Shown: positions 27,914 through 39,797 of the stretch, one piece after another
Layout of the letters: every line of letters begins with the position of its first letter
How positions within the stretch are numbered: the first letter of the stretch is position 1
Assembly: GCF_003634635.1 (NCBI RefSeq)
Contig: NZ_RBJB01000002.1
Location: forward strand, 124,001 to 188,000
Direction of reading: 5' to 3'
DNA: 64,000 bases
Source: Marinobacter nauticus
GTDB lineage: Bacteria; Pseudomonadota; Gammaproteobacteria; Pseudomonadales; Oleiphilaceae
The notes under the pieces: generated by a model
Databases searched by the model: none
Told to the model about the DNA's origin: nothing
The model's input: the letters and a program-made list of their open reading frames with translations, nothing else
Translations under genes and position numbers: made by a program

Positions 27914-29851
27914 GTGCCACTGTTAACGCTAGACAGGATTTCGCTCGCCTATGGCATGCATCCATTGCTGGATGAGGCCAGCCTGACCATCGAGCCCGGT
28001 GAACGGGTGTGTCTGTTGGGGCGAAACGGTGAGGGGAAATCCACGCTGCTGAAGATCGTCAGCGGGGAAGTGACGCCGGACGGCGGTGTGGTGCGCATGG
28101 AAGATGGCTCAGTGCTGTCGGTGTTGCCTCAGAGTTTGCCATCGGACGACACTCGTACGGCCTATGATGTGGTGGCTTCCGCATTTCCGGAAACCGGTGA
28201 CCTGTTGGCGGAATTCCACCGGCTGTCTCAAAGGGCGGACGAATCCAGTCTTGAGCGTTTGATGAAGGTTCAGGAACGGCTGGAATCTCTGGATGGCTGG
28301 CGGCTTGACCAGAAGGTAACCACGATTCTGGGGCAGTATGGAGTGGATCCGGATCGGGTACTGAATACGCTTTCCGGGGGGTGGCAGCGGCGAGTGCTTC
28401 TGGCCAGGGCGTTGGTGGCAGACCCGGATATTCTGTTGCTGGATGAGCCAACCAACCATCTGGATGTGCCCGCCATTGCCTGGCTGGAAGAGGCGTTATC
28501 GCAGTTCCGGGGGGCCATGTTGTTTGTCAGTCATGACCGTGCCTTTATCCGGCGAATGGCCACTCGCGTCGTGGAGCTGGACCGGGGGCAGCTGGTGAGT
28601 TTTGCGGCCAGTTATGACAGATATCTGGAGCTTAAGGAAAAAGCGCTGGAGGAAGAGGGGCGCCAGAACGCGCTTTTCGATAAGCGCCTGAAACAGGAAG
28701 AGGCCTGGATCCGCCAGGGTATCAAGGCTCGCCGCACCCGGAATATGGGGCGGGTGAGAGCGCTCAAAGCGATGCGGGAAGAGCACAGGCAACGCCGGGT
28801 GAGGGGTGGCACCGCCAGTTTTGCCGTAGAGCAGGCGGATATTTCGGGCAAGCTGGTTGCGGAAGCGAGCAATGCCGGATTCTCTTATGTCGATGGCGAG
28901 CCAGTGGTTCGCAATATGGATCTCACCGTTCTCCGGGGCGACAAGATCGGACTGGTTGGTGAGAACGGCACGGGCAAGACGACCCTCGTGCGCCTGTTGT
29001 TAGGTGAGCTGACACCCACTGAGGGAAGTATCCGGCTGGGAACGAATCTTCAGGTCGCCTACTTTGACCAGCTTCGGGGAGAGCTGGATCTCCAGAGAAA
29101 TGCGTTGGATAACCTGGCTGAGGGCCGGGAATTCATCGATATCAATGGTCAGAGCAAGCATGTTTTGGGTTATTTGCAGGAATTTCTGTTTACCCCGGAA
29201 CGGGCACGCTCTCCTGTGCGTGTGTTCTCCGGTGGTGAGCGGGCGAGACTGTTGCTGGCCAAATTGTTCAGTAAGCCAGCCAATATTCTGGTACTGGACG
29301 AACCTACCAACGATCTTGACGTCGAAACCCTGGAATTGCTGGAAGAACAGCTTTCAGAGTTCAAGGGTACCGTGATTGTTATCAGTCACGATCGGGAATT
29401 TCTCGATAACGTGGTGACCGATACCATCTTCCTGGACGGTTCCGGGGCGGTGATGGAATACGTGGGTGGATACACCGATTGGCGTCGGCAAGGCGGTCGT
29501 TTTCCCTCTGAAACATCGGGAAGCCGACTGGACAAACAGGATAAGCGTGATAAACCCGACAGTTCCGCTAAAAAGCCAGGTCAGGATGGCGGTACTGTGG
29601 GGCAGTCGGCAAAATCAAAGCCCGTCAAACTGAGCTACAAGCTTAAACTTGAGCTGGAACAATTGCCCGGCAAAATCGAACAACTGGAGCAGCAGGTAGC
29701 TGAGCTTCAGGATAAAATTTCTGCACCGGATTTTTATTCAGGCCCACCGGAAGATGTATCGGCCACTCTGGAACAGCTGGCGGAAACGGAGTCTCGCCTG
29801 GAGTCGGTGATTGAACGGTGGATGGAGCTGGAAGAACAGGCGAACCAATGA
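27914..29851 (+). CDS. uup: ABC-F ATPase Uup
   Basis: Uup is a soluble ABC-F protein with two ATPase domains, linked to ribosome function and to suppression of precise transposon excision. The 645-residue product has Walker A GRNGEGKST and GENGTGKTT, signatures LSGGWQRRV and FSGGERARL, Walker B LLLDEPTNHLD and LVLDEPTNDLD, the interdomain ABC-F linker, and a C-terminal coiled coil (about 580-645) that binds DNA in Uup. The start is GTG at 27914. Its stop overlaps the next ATG (ATGA). Confidence 0.93.
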   Translation: MPLLTLDRISLAYGMHPLLDEASLTIEPGERVCLLGRNGEGKSTLLKIVSGEVTPDGGVVRMEDGSVLSVLPQSLPSDDTRTAYDVVASAFPETGDLLAEFHRLSQRADESSLERLMKVQERLESLDGWRLDQKVTTILGQYGVDPDRVLNTLSGGWQRRVLLARALVADPDILLLDEPTNHLDVPAIAWLEEALSQFRGAMLFVSHDRAFIRRMATRVVELDRGQLVSFAASYDRYLELKEKALEEEGRQNALFDKRLKQEEAWIRQGIKARRTRNMGRVRALKAMREEHRQRRVRGGTASFAVEQADISGKLVAEASNAGFSYVDGEPVVRNMDLTVLRGDKIGLVGENGTGKTTLVRLLLGELTPTEGSIRLGTNLQVAYFDQLRGELDLQRNALDNLAEGREFIDINGQSKHVLGYLQEFLFTPERARSPVRVFSGGERARLLLAKLFSKPANILVLDEPTNDLDVETLELLEEQLSEFKGTVIVISHDREFLDNVVTDTIFLDGSGAVMEYVGGYTDWRRQGGRFPSETSGSRLDKQDKRDKPDSSAKKPGQDGGTVGQSAKSKPVKLSYKLKLELEQLPGKIEQLEQQVAELQDKISAPDFYSGPPEDVSATLEQLAETESRLESVIERWMELEEQANQ

Positions 29852-30519
29852 ACATAAATTACAATTTCAAATTTCAGGATGGCCGCGATATCGAGTTCAA
29901 AGTAAGTGGGGAGTCCTCCTCGCCGCCACAGGGTCAGTCACTGCCGGCCTGGGTTCGTCTCGAACACTGTCAGTGTTCGAACTGCCCGCTGAAGCCTGGC
30001 GAGACCCCGTATTGCCCGGCGGCAACCGAGATTCTGCCGGTCGTAGAGGCGTTTCAGGCGGAAGACGCGTATCAGAAAGTGGATGTAACCGTGACGGACG
30101 AGCGCCGCTCCTATTTCAAGCAGACGACGTTGGAAGAGGCGTTGCGTTCTCTGCTGGGGCTCAAGATGGCTACCAGTGGCTGTCCTGTGCTTTCGGAGCT
30201 CAAGCCGATGGCACTCCACCACCTGCCGTTTGCCAACAGTGACGAATTTGTGATGCGCAGTGTGGGGTATTATCTGCTTCAACAGCTTTTCGCAAAGCGG
30301 AATCAGCAGGAAGCGGACTGGGAACTGAAAGGTCTGGTGGAGCGTAACCAGCGATTGCAGCTGGTGAATCAGGCGCTCTGGCAGCGGATACACGCTGTTT
30401 GCAAGGGCGACAGTAATCTGAAAGCACTGCTCAACTTTTTCTCAATGGCCTCCAGTGTCAGCGTTTCTCTGGAAAGCCAGCTCAGGAAGCTTCAGGCCAG
30501 GATGAAGGGGGAGGGCTAG
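29848..30519 (+). CDS. Unrecognised cysteine-cluster protein translationally coupled to uup
   Basis: A 223-residue protein I cannot place in a known family with confidence. Near the N-terminus it has a four-cysteine cluster, Cys41, Cys43, Cys46 and Cys56 (CQCSNCPLKPG then PYC), likely a metal site. The middle has MATSGCPVLSELKPMALHHLPF, and the C-terminal third is a helical stretch of about 80 residues. No signal peptide is seen. The ATG overlaps the uup stop by four bases, so translation is coupled. Confidence 0.8.
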   Translation: MNINYNFKFQDGRDIEFKVSGESSSPPQGQSLPAWVRLEHCQCSNCPLKPGETPYCPAATEILPVVEAFQAEDAYQKVDVTVTDERRSYFKQTTLEEALRSLLGLKMATSGCPVLSELKPMALHHLPFANSDEFVMRSVGYYLLQQLFAKRNQQEADWELKGLVERNQRLQLVNQALWQRIHAVCKGDSNLKALLNFFSMASSVSVSLESQLRKLQARMKGEG

Positions 30520-30531
30520 AGCCTTCCCCCT
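30506..30531. terminator. GC-rich hairpin between the cysteine-cluster gene and uspA
   Basis: AGGGGGAGGGC pairs with GCCTTCCCCCT around the TAG stop of the plus-strand gene, lying between convergent genes. There is no T tract, so it may act as a pause or protective stem and is only a tentative terminator. Confidence 0.4.
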
Positions 30532-30544
30532 CCCATCACGAGTA

Positions 30545-30976
30545 TCAATGAATACGAATGGCCAGTACATCGCACTCCGTGCCGTGAAGAACGCCGTTGG
30601 CAGTTGAGCCAAGCAGTAACTGAAAGCCTTTACGGCCATGGCTTCCCACGATCACCAGATCAACGTTGTGCTCCTTGGCCAGCCGGTGGATTTCCGATTC
30701 TGGCCGGCCGACGGTTACCACCTGGTTGGCCGCCGCAATACCATATTCATCCCCATACTTGCCCAGCTGTTCACGAGCGGCTTTGTCCAACTGATCCTGC
30801 AGTTCAGACAGATCCATAGGAATATCGCCACCATAGGCGTAGCCAACCGGCTCAACAACGTGAACCAGCAGCAACTCGGCTCCCTGGGCATCGCACATCG
30901 CCTTGGCTTTGTTCAGAACCTGTGGTGCCTCTTCAGTCAGATCAATGGCAACCAGCATTTTCTTATAGGTGGACAT
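30545..30976 (-). CDS. Universal stress protein, UspA family
   Basis: A 143-residue cytoplasmic Usp with the ATP-binding motif G-2x-G-9x-GS (GSHGRKGFQLLLGST), the N-terminal MLVAIDLTEEAPQVL strand-helix and a C-terminal DVLAIRIH strand. Nucleotide-binding residues look intact. A degenerate FNR/Anr-like box and a TATACT -10 lie upstream, so oxygen control is possible. The ribosome site is GAAGGAGCG. Confidence 0.92.
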   Translation of the reverse strand: MSTYKKMLVAIDLTEEAPQVLNKAKAMCDAQGAELLLVHVVEPVGYAYGGDIPMDLSELQDQLDKAAREQLGKYGDEYGIAAANQVVTVGRPESEIHRLAKEHNVDLVIVGSHGRKGFQLLLGSTANGVLHGTECDVLAIRIH

Positions 30977-31025
30977 AACTTAGCGCTCCTTCGTACTTGG
31001 GGAATATGTTCAGAATAGTACCGAG

Positions 31026-31067
31026 AGTATACCGGGGAAAGTGTTTTGTCATGCTGACCGGTATCAA
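31026..31067 (-). promoter_or_regulatory. Putative FNR/Anr-like promoter of the uspA gene
   Basis: On the minus strand TTGATACCGGTCAG (31067-31054) matches the FNR/Anr box with two mismatches in the second half-site, and TATACT (31031-31026) lies 32 bases from the box centre, the same geometry as the box at 23524. Usp genes are known Anr targets in Pseudomonas. Confidence 0.5.
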
Positions 31068-31086
31068 CCGGGGGAGGGATTTGGCT

Positions 31087-31109
31087 GGGGTGAGCTGGCC
31101 GCTCACCCC
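31087..31109 (-). terminator. Possible terminator of the periplasmic-protein gene
   Basis: GGGGTGAG/CTCACCCC with a 7-base loop lies 10 bases past the stop of the minus-strand gene. No T tract follows on that strand, so confidence is low. Confidence 0.35.
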
Positions 31110-31118
31110 GGAAGAGCG

Positions 31119-31937
31119 TCAGGCGCTGGCGCGTAGCAGGTCAATAGCGTTGGTCAGGCCTTCAATGATGCCTTTCGAGTAGCGATCAATCACAAAGCCC
31201 ACGTTGTTCTCGTTGTAGTTGATGTACGAGCTGCGGATGAATTGCCATTTGGAAGCGACATCGTCCAGGGCAGTCTTGAGTTCGCCGTTTGTTGAGCCGG
31301 CCCTGAGTGAGGAAAGGAGTTGATCGAATGTCTTGGCCTGCTCGTCGAGCGGAACTTCGCTGGAAGCTCCCTGGAAGGTCTGGGCGACGGACGAGTGCGT
31401 TCTGGCGGCATAACGGGCCATCATCTGGGCCATGACTACAGCGGCTGAACGAGCCGACTCAATACGGGTATCCGCCTTAATTCCGCTGCTTTCCTGTGCT
31501 ACCGAATAGAGCTCGGTAGCCAGGTTATTCATACTCAGGGCCTGGTTTGCCAGGTCGGCCATCAGGCGAAGATCCGGATAGCCCCGGTCGCGTACCTCAT
31601 TGATGTTGCCGCGCATCAGATTCTTGAACTGGTCGAAGGCCTGGTTCAGTTCCTCAATCTGCTGTTCAGAAAGAACGCCGCTGGTGCTCGCCACCACGGA
31701 ATTCATGGCGTCGTTGGAGTTATTGATTCCGACAACGATCCGGTTCAGTGTTTCGGTATCGCCGGTCGCACTGAAGCTGTAAAAGGCATCGAGAGCAAGG
31801 TAGTTATTGACCCGGAAATCGTGGAGGTCAGACAGAAACTCTGCCCCGGTTTCCTGGGCCTTTGCGCTCAAAGCCGTCAGGGCGAGTAGAATGAACGCGG
31901 CAATCAACGACTGGATCCGCAGGCGGGCGTCTTTCAT
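31119..31937 (-). CDS. Periplasmic alpha-helical protein of unknown function
   Basis: The 272-residue product has a cleavable-type signal peptide (about residues 1-27, LIAAFILLALTALSAKA) and a mature region that is almost entirely helical, without cysteines. The spacing of hydrophobic residues and phrases such as DTETLNRIVVGINNSNDAMNS and AQMMARYAARTH suggest a four-helix bundle, as in periplasmic sensor domains (PilJ/NarX type), but no cytoplasmic output domain follows. I do not recognise the family. It is on the opposite strand to fadB, with 315 bases between the starts. Confidence 0.75.
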   Translation of the reverse strand: MKDARLRIQSLIAAFILLALTALSAKAQETGAEFLSDLHDFRVNNYLALDAFYSFSATGDTETLNRIVVGINNSNDAMNSVVASTSGVLSEQQIEELNQAFDQFKNLMRGNINEVRDRGYPDLRLMADLANQALSMNNLATELYSVAQESSGIKADTRIESARSAAVVMAQMMARYAARTHSSVAQTFQGASSEVPLDEQAKTFDQLLSSLRAGSTNGELKTALDDVASKWQFIRSSYINYNENNVGFVIDRYSKGIIEGLTNAIDLLRASA

Positions 31938-32252
31938 CGGATGAGTCTCCGTAATGCAGTTTTATTATTGTGGACTAAAGTCGTAACCCGAAGTTAAAGT
32001 AAGTCTGCCGGCTAATCAAGTAGTTTCCGGCGCTTACAGAGTCAGCTCCCTTTTTTCTGCAGGTTTCATTCAGAAACAAATTGACAAACGCGTCTTTTTT
32101 TTTCATCGTGTGCCCTCACGATTCAAACGACTGTATGAATTTTTGGATCGGAAGATCGGGCAGTGACCGAAATCTCGCTGCACAAACAGCCGGCATGGTG
32201 GCCAACGCCCGCCGGTTGTCAGCAGTTCCAAACACAGACTGGAGATCAGTTG
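31938..32252. other. Divergent intergenic region between the periplasmic gene and fadB
   Basis: A 315-base region with no supported gene. It contains a PsrA-like palindrome, a TTGACA hexamer at 32081-32086 with no convincing -10, a T9 run at 32094-32102, and the fadB ribosome site (GGAGA). Confidence 0.6.
32121..32140 (+). promoter_or_regulatory. PsrA-like operator upstream of fadBA
   Basis: ATTCAAACGACTGTATGAAT is a 20-base palindrome with one mismatch in the outer eight positions. It fits the PsrA consensus (G/C)AAAC-N4-GTTT(G/C) with one change (CAAAC-GACT-GTATG). PsrA represses fadBA-type operons in pseudomonads and related bacteria and is relieved by long-chain fatty acids. Confidence 0.65.
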
Positions 32253-35608
<3,356 letters not shown>

Positions 35609-35640
35609 TCAGGAGTATCTGATTAGTGAGCTCAGTCAGG

Positions 35641-35670
35641 AGGCCCGGCATATGCCGGGCCTTCCTGTTT
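35641..35670 (+). terminator. Terminator of the fadBA operon
   Basis: A perfect 10-bp stem AGGCCCGGCA / TGCCGGGCCT with a 2-base loop, followed by TCCTGTTT. Confidence 0.75.
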
Positions 35671-35743
35671 CCGGACGCGCAAAATGCGACGGAACCCGGA
35701 AAAAAGGCTGATTGAAATCAAAGAATGGGTTGTCTTGCCAATC

Positions 35744-35772
35744 TTGACCCTGTAAAACAGTGAGCCTATACA
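35744..35772 (+). promoter_or_regulatory. Sigma-70 promoter for topA
   Basis: TTGACC (35744-35749), a 17-base spacer and TATACA (35767-35772) lie about 100 bases before the topA start. Confidence 0.75.
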
Positions 35773-35873
35773 GAATGGCAGCCTTTGTGTTTTCCAGTTG
35801 CCTGATTTTTATGCGAGTTTACGGTTCTGTTCAGATATTGACCGATTGATCGCCAAGGATACAGATCTCCGAT

Positions 35874-38513
35874 ATGGGTAAAAGTCTCGTTATTGTCGAG
35901 TCGCCAGCGAAAGCGAAGACCATCAACAAGTACCTGGGCTCGGATTTTATCGTGAAGTCCAGTGTTGGCCACATCCGTGACCTGCCCGTAAGTGGCAGCG
36001 GCAGCCAGTCAGACCCGAAAGAACGGGCGAAACAGGCGGCGGCCACGCGCAAGATGAGCCCGGACGAGAAGGCCGAGCACAAGAAGCGTAAGGCCCGGGA
36101 GCAACTGGTAGCCCGCATGGGTGTTGATCCCGACCATGACTGGAGCGCCCGTTACGAGATTCTGCCTGGCAAGGAAAAGGTGGTCAGCGAGCTCAAGCGT
36201 TTGGCCAAGTCTGCCGACCACATCTATCTGGCAACGGATTTGGATAGAGAAGGGGAGGCTATTGCCTGGCATCTTCAGGAGACCATTGGCGGCGAGCCGG
36301 ACAAATACCGTCGTGTGGTGTTCAACGAGATTACCAAACGGGCGATTCAGGAAGCTTTCAAGGATCCGGGCAACCTCGATAACAACCGGGTTAACGCTCA
36401 GCAGGCCCGACGGTTCCTGGACCGCGTTGTGGGTTATATGGTCTCGCCGCTGTTGTGGGCAAAGATTGCCCGCGGTCTGTCTGCGGGCCGTGTGCAATCC
36501 GTCGCCGTACGACTGATTGTGGAACGGGAGCGGGAGATCCGTAAATTTGTGCCGGAAGAGTTCTGGCAATTGCATGCAGACCTTGCTGCCGAGGGCGCCA
36601 AAGACCCGGTCCGGTTCGAAGTAACCCGTTATATCGACAAGCCCTACCGCCCTGTCAACGAAGCTCAGAGCAAGGAGCACGTTGAGCGGCTCAAGGCTGG
36701 CGGCTTCAAGGTGGCCAAGCGCGAAGACAAGCCGACCCGATCCCGTCCGTCTGCACCCTTTATTACCTCTACGCTGCAGCAGGCGGCCAGTAACCGCATG
36801 GGTTTCAGCGTCAAGAAAACCATGATGCTGGCCCAGCGATTGTACGAGGCCGGTTTTATTACCTACATGCGTACGGATTCCACCAATCTCAGCCAGGATG
36901 CCGTAGTCAGCTGTCGAGAGTTCGTCCAGAAGCAGTTCGGCGAACGTTATTTGCCTGAGAAGCCGCGGGTCTACGGCAGCAAGGAAGGCGCTCAGGAAGC
37001 TCACGAAGCCATTCGCCCGACGGATGTTGCTCGCAGGCCAACGGATATTACCGGCCTGGAAAAAGACGCAGAGAAGCTCTACGACCTGATCTGGCGCCAG
37101 TTTATTGCCTGTCAGATGGCAGATGCCGAATTCCTGAGTACGTCTATTGTGGTGGCCAACGGCGACTACGAGCTGCGCACCCGGGGTCGAATCGTCAAGT
37201 TTGACGGCTTCCTGAAGGCTGCGCCGCAGTCCACCAAGAAAGATGAAGACGTGGCATTGCCAGATATCAAGGTGGATCAGCCCCTGGATCTCAAGAAACT
37301 GGATCCAACCCAGCATTTTACCAAGCCGGCGCCCCGGTACACCGAAGCCAGCCTGGTCAAAGAGCTCGAAAAGCAGGGGATCGGCCGGCCGTCCACCTAT
37401 GCGTCCATCATTTCTACTATTCAGGATCGGGGCTACGTAAAGCTTCAGAATCGCCGCTTCTACGCGGAGAAGATGGGGGAGATCGTGACCGAGCGACTGG
37501 CGGAATCCTTCCCGAATCTGATGGATTACGATTTTACCGCGCGCCTCGAAGATGAGCTGGACGAGATCGCCGAGGGTGAGGTTCAGTGGAAAAAAGTGCT
37601 GAACGACTTCTACGCCAAATTCCGTAATCAGCTGGAAAGCGCTGAAAAGACGGATGGCGGTATGCGCGCCAATACTCCCACGGAAACCGATATACCGTGT
37701 CCGAGCTGTGGCCGGAATATGCAGATCCGGGTGGCCAGTACCGGGGTATTCCTGGGCTGCTCCGGCTACTCGTTGCCACCCAAGGAACGCTGCAAGACCA
37801 CCATTAACCTGGTGTCTGGCGACGAAGTGGTGAGTGCTGATGACGATGTGGAAGGGGAGGGTGAAACCCGGCTGCTCCGGAAAAAACGCCGCTGTCCGAA
37901 ATGCGGCACCGCCATGGACAGCTACCTGATCGACGAGAAGCGCAAGCTGCACGTGTGTGGTAACAATCCGGACTGCTCAGGGTACGAGGTTGAAGAGGGT
38001 ACGTTCCGTATCAAAGGTTACGATGGGCCGACGCTGGAATGTGACAAGTGTGGCTCCGAGATGCAGCTCAAGACCGGCCGATTCGGCAAGTACTTCGGTT
38101 GCACCAACAGTGAATGCAAGAACACCCGTAAGTTGCTGAAAAATGGTGAGCCGGCACCCCCTAAAATGGACCCGGTGCCGATGCCAGAGCTCAAGTGCGA
38201 TAAGGTGGACGATACCTACGTACTGCGTGATGGGGCGTCCGGCCTATTTTTGGCAGCCAGTAAATTCCCGAAAAATCGGGAAACGCGGCCGCCATTAGTG
38301 ATGGAAATCAAGCCACACCGTAAGGAAATCGATCCGAAATATGATTACCTGATGGATGCCCCTGAAAAGGACCCTGAAGGCAATCCGACTGTGATACGTT
38401 ACAGCCGAAAATCAAAAGAGCAGTACGTCATGTCGGAGAAAGACGGCAAGGCTACGGGGTGGTCAGCGTGGTTTGAAAATGGTCGCTGGGTCCCGCGCGA
38501 CAAGAAAAAGTAA
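35874..38513 (+). CDS. topA: DNA topoisomerase I
   Basis: TopA relaxes negatively supercoiled DNA by transient single-strand cleavage. The 879-residue product has the TOPRIM start [20 protein letters not shown], the acidic [13 protein letters not shown] motif, the catalytic Tyr in [13 protein letters not shown], and a C-terminal region with three Cys4 zinc ribbons ([27 protein letters not shown]) followed by a basic tail ending in KKK. It has its own promoter and a following terminator. Confidence 0.97.
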   Translation: MGKSLVIVESPAKAKTINKYLGSDFIVKSSVGHIRDLPVSGSGSQSDPKERAKQAAATRKMSPDEKAEHKKRKAREQLVARMGVDPDHDWSARYEILPGKEKVVSELKRLAKSADHIYLATDLDREGEAIAWHLQETIGGEPDKYRRVVFNEITKRAIQEAFKDPGNLDNNRVNAQQARRFLDRVVGYMVSPLLWAKIARGLSAGRVQSVAVRLIVEREREIRKFVPEEFWQLHADLAAEGAKDPVRFEVTRYIDKPYRPVNEAQSKEHVERLKAGGFKVAKREDKPTRSRPSAPFITSTLQQAASNRMGFSVKKTMMLAQRLYEAGFITYMRTDSTNLSQDAVVSCREFVQKQFGERYLPEKPRVYGSKEGAQEAHEAIRPTDVARRPTDITGLEKDAEKLYDLIWRQFIACQMADAEFLSTSIVVANGDYELRTRGRIVKFDGFLKAAPQSTKKDEDVALPDIKVDQPLDLKKLDPTQHFTKPAPRYTEASLVKELEKQGIGRPSTYASIISTIQDRGYVKLQNRRFYAEKMGEIVTERLAESFPNLMDYDFTARLEDELDEIAEGEVQWKKVLNDFYAKFRNQLESAEKTDGGMRANTPTETDIPCPSCGRNMQIRVASTGVFLGCSGYSLPPKERCKTTINLVSGDEVVSADDDVEGEGETRLLRKKRRCPKCGTAMDSYLIDEKRKLHVCGNNPDCSGYEVEEGTFRIKGYDGPTLECDKCGSEMQLKTGRFGKYFGCTNSECKNTRKLLKNGEPAPPKMDPVPMPELKCDKVDDTYVLRDGASGLFLAASKFPKNRETRPPLVMEIKPHRKEIDPKYDYLMDAPEKDPEGNPTVIRYSRKSKEQYVMSEKDGKATGWSAWFENGRWVPRDKKK

Positions 38514-38524
38514 GATGGTCGGTG

Positions 38525-38562
38525 GCGCCCCATCGCCTTTGAGAAGGCGAGGGGGCGTTATT
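38525..38562 (+). terminator. Terminator of topA
   Basis: CGCCCC-A-TCGCCTT pairs with AAGGCGA-G-GGGGCG around a TGAG loop, then TTATTCT. It lies between convergent genes. Confidence 0.7.
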
Positions 38563-38580
38563 CTCGTATACGCTGGCGCG

Positions 38581-39456
38581 TTAACGGAACTTGCGTAGTC
38601 GCTGTATGAGAGACGATGTGTCCCAGCGTCGTCCGCCCATGGATTGCACATCCGCGTAGAACTGGTCTACCAGTGCGGTAACCGGCAGCGATGCATTCAC
38701 TTTTCTCGCTTCCTCCAGGCAGATTCCCAGATCCTTTCGCATCCAGTCAACCGCGAACCCGTGATCGAACTCACCGTCAATCATGGTTCCCGAACGGTTT
38801 TCCATCTGCCAGGACTGGGCCGCACCTTTGGAAATCACATCTACCACTTTGCGTACATCCAGCTCTGCCTGTTCGGCAAAGTGCAGCGCCTCTGAAAGCC
38901 CCTGAACCAACCCGGCAATTGCAATCTGGTTAACCATCTTGGTTTTCTGCCCGCTGCCCGCCGGGCCCATCAGGTTGAGCGCACGAGCGTAGTGCGCCAT
39001 GACCGGCCTGGCTTTTTCGAACGCATGCTCGGCGCCGCCACACATGATGGTGAGTGCGCCATTCTGGGCGCCTTGCTGACCACCCGAAACCGGCGCATCG
39101 ATAAAAGCCTGTTTGCGGGCGCCAGCGGTCTCGGCCAGGCGTTCGGCAATCCCCGCAGATGCCGTCGTGTGGTCAATCAGGATGGCGCCCTCTGGAGCGT
39201 TTGCGATGATTCCCCCGTCGCCTTCAAATACTTCGATCAGATCTTTGTCAGCGCCAACACAGGTTATGACAAAATCTGCGTCTCTGACAGCGAGCGCGAT
39301 CGAATCACAGGCGGCGCCTGAATGTTCTGACGCCCATTGTGTTGCCTTCTCGCCAGACCGGTTCCAGACACGGACAGAAAGTCCTGCGTTTGCCAAATGC
39401 CCCGCCATGGGATAACCCATTACGCCCAGGCCAATAAACGCTACCGTTGTTGTCAT
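38581..39456 (-). CDS. NAD-dependent beta-hydroxyacid dehydrogenase (HIBADH/GarR-like)
   Basis: A 291-residue member of the family with 3-hydroxyisobutyrate dehydrogenase and tartronate semialdehyde reductase. The Rossmann motif VAFIGLGVMGYPMAGHLANAG is at the N-terminus; the substrate motif DAPVSGGQQGA is near residue 118 and the catalytic Lys lies in GPAGSGQKTKMVNQ. The start is the ATG at 39456 (MTTTVAFIG); the frame remains open upstream. The exact substrate cannot be read from the sequence. Confidence 0.88.
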   Translation of the reverse strand: MTTTVAFIGLGVMGYPMAGHLANAGLSVRVWNRSGEKATQWASEHSGAACDSIALAVRDADFVITCVGADKDLIEVFEGDGGIIANAPEGAILIDHTTASAGIAERLAETAGARKQAFIDAPVSGGQQGAQNGALTIMCGGAEHAFEKARPVMAHYARALNLMGPAGSGQKTKMVNQIAIAGLVQGLSEALHFAEQAELDVRKVVDVISKGAAQSWQMENRSGTMIDGEFDHGFAVDWMRKDLGICLEEARKVNASLPVTALVDQFYADVQSMGGRRWDTSSLIQRLRKFR

Positions 39457-39797
39457 TGATTTACTCCAGTCGGTGAGTGTCAGTGTGCTTTGATTATGAA
39501 ATCGAGCCGAAAGGATTGAAACCCTTTTCGACCGTTCGCGGGGTATCCATTGGTCTGGGCTCACATAATGCTCAACGCAGGCATGACGCCAATCACAGAC
39601 CGGTAAACTATCTGCCTATTTCAGGCGCATACGATAGCAGGCGCTTCCAGGCATTCTTATACTTAGCAGGCTAGCCGCATGGATGCTTACAGGCCGTGAG
39701 AAACCAGTTTTTGGGTCTCCCGGTGCTTCTTATCCTTGTTGTTCAGCGAATGGGGGAGGCCGTGATGCCGCCTGTAGTTTATTCGTGAGGGAAGTAA
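39457..39797. other. Intergenic region with no supported gene
   Basis: A 341-base divergent gap. A 65-codon open frame at 39477-39674 has no recognisable feature or ribosome site. A direct GAGGGAAG ribosome site precedes the next gene. No promoter of clear quality was seen. Confidence 0.5.

Noticed and set aside
36009..37952. A 647-codon open frame antisense to topA
   Set aside because: It mirrors the topA reading frame, has no ribosome site or recognisable domain, and is a codon-bias shadow of a high-GC third-position gene.
39477..39674. A 65-codon open frame in the gap before the M48 gene
   Set aside because: No ribosome site, no recognisable features and no coding-like composition.
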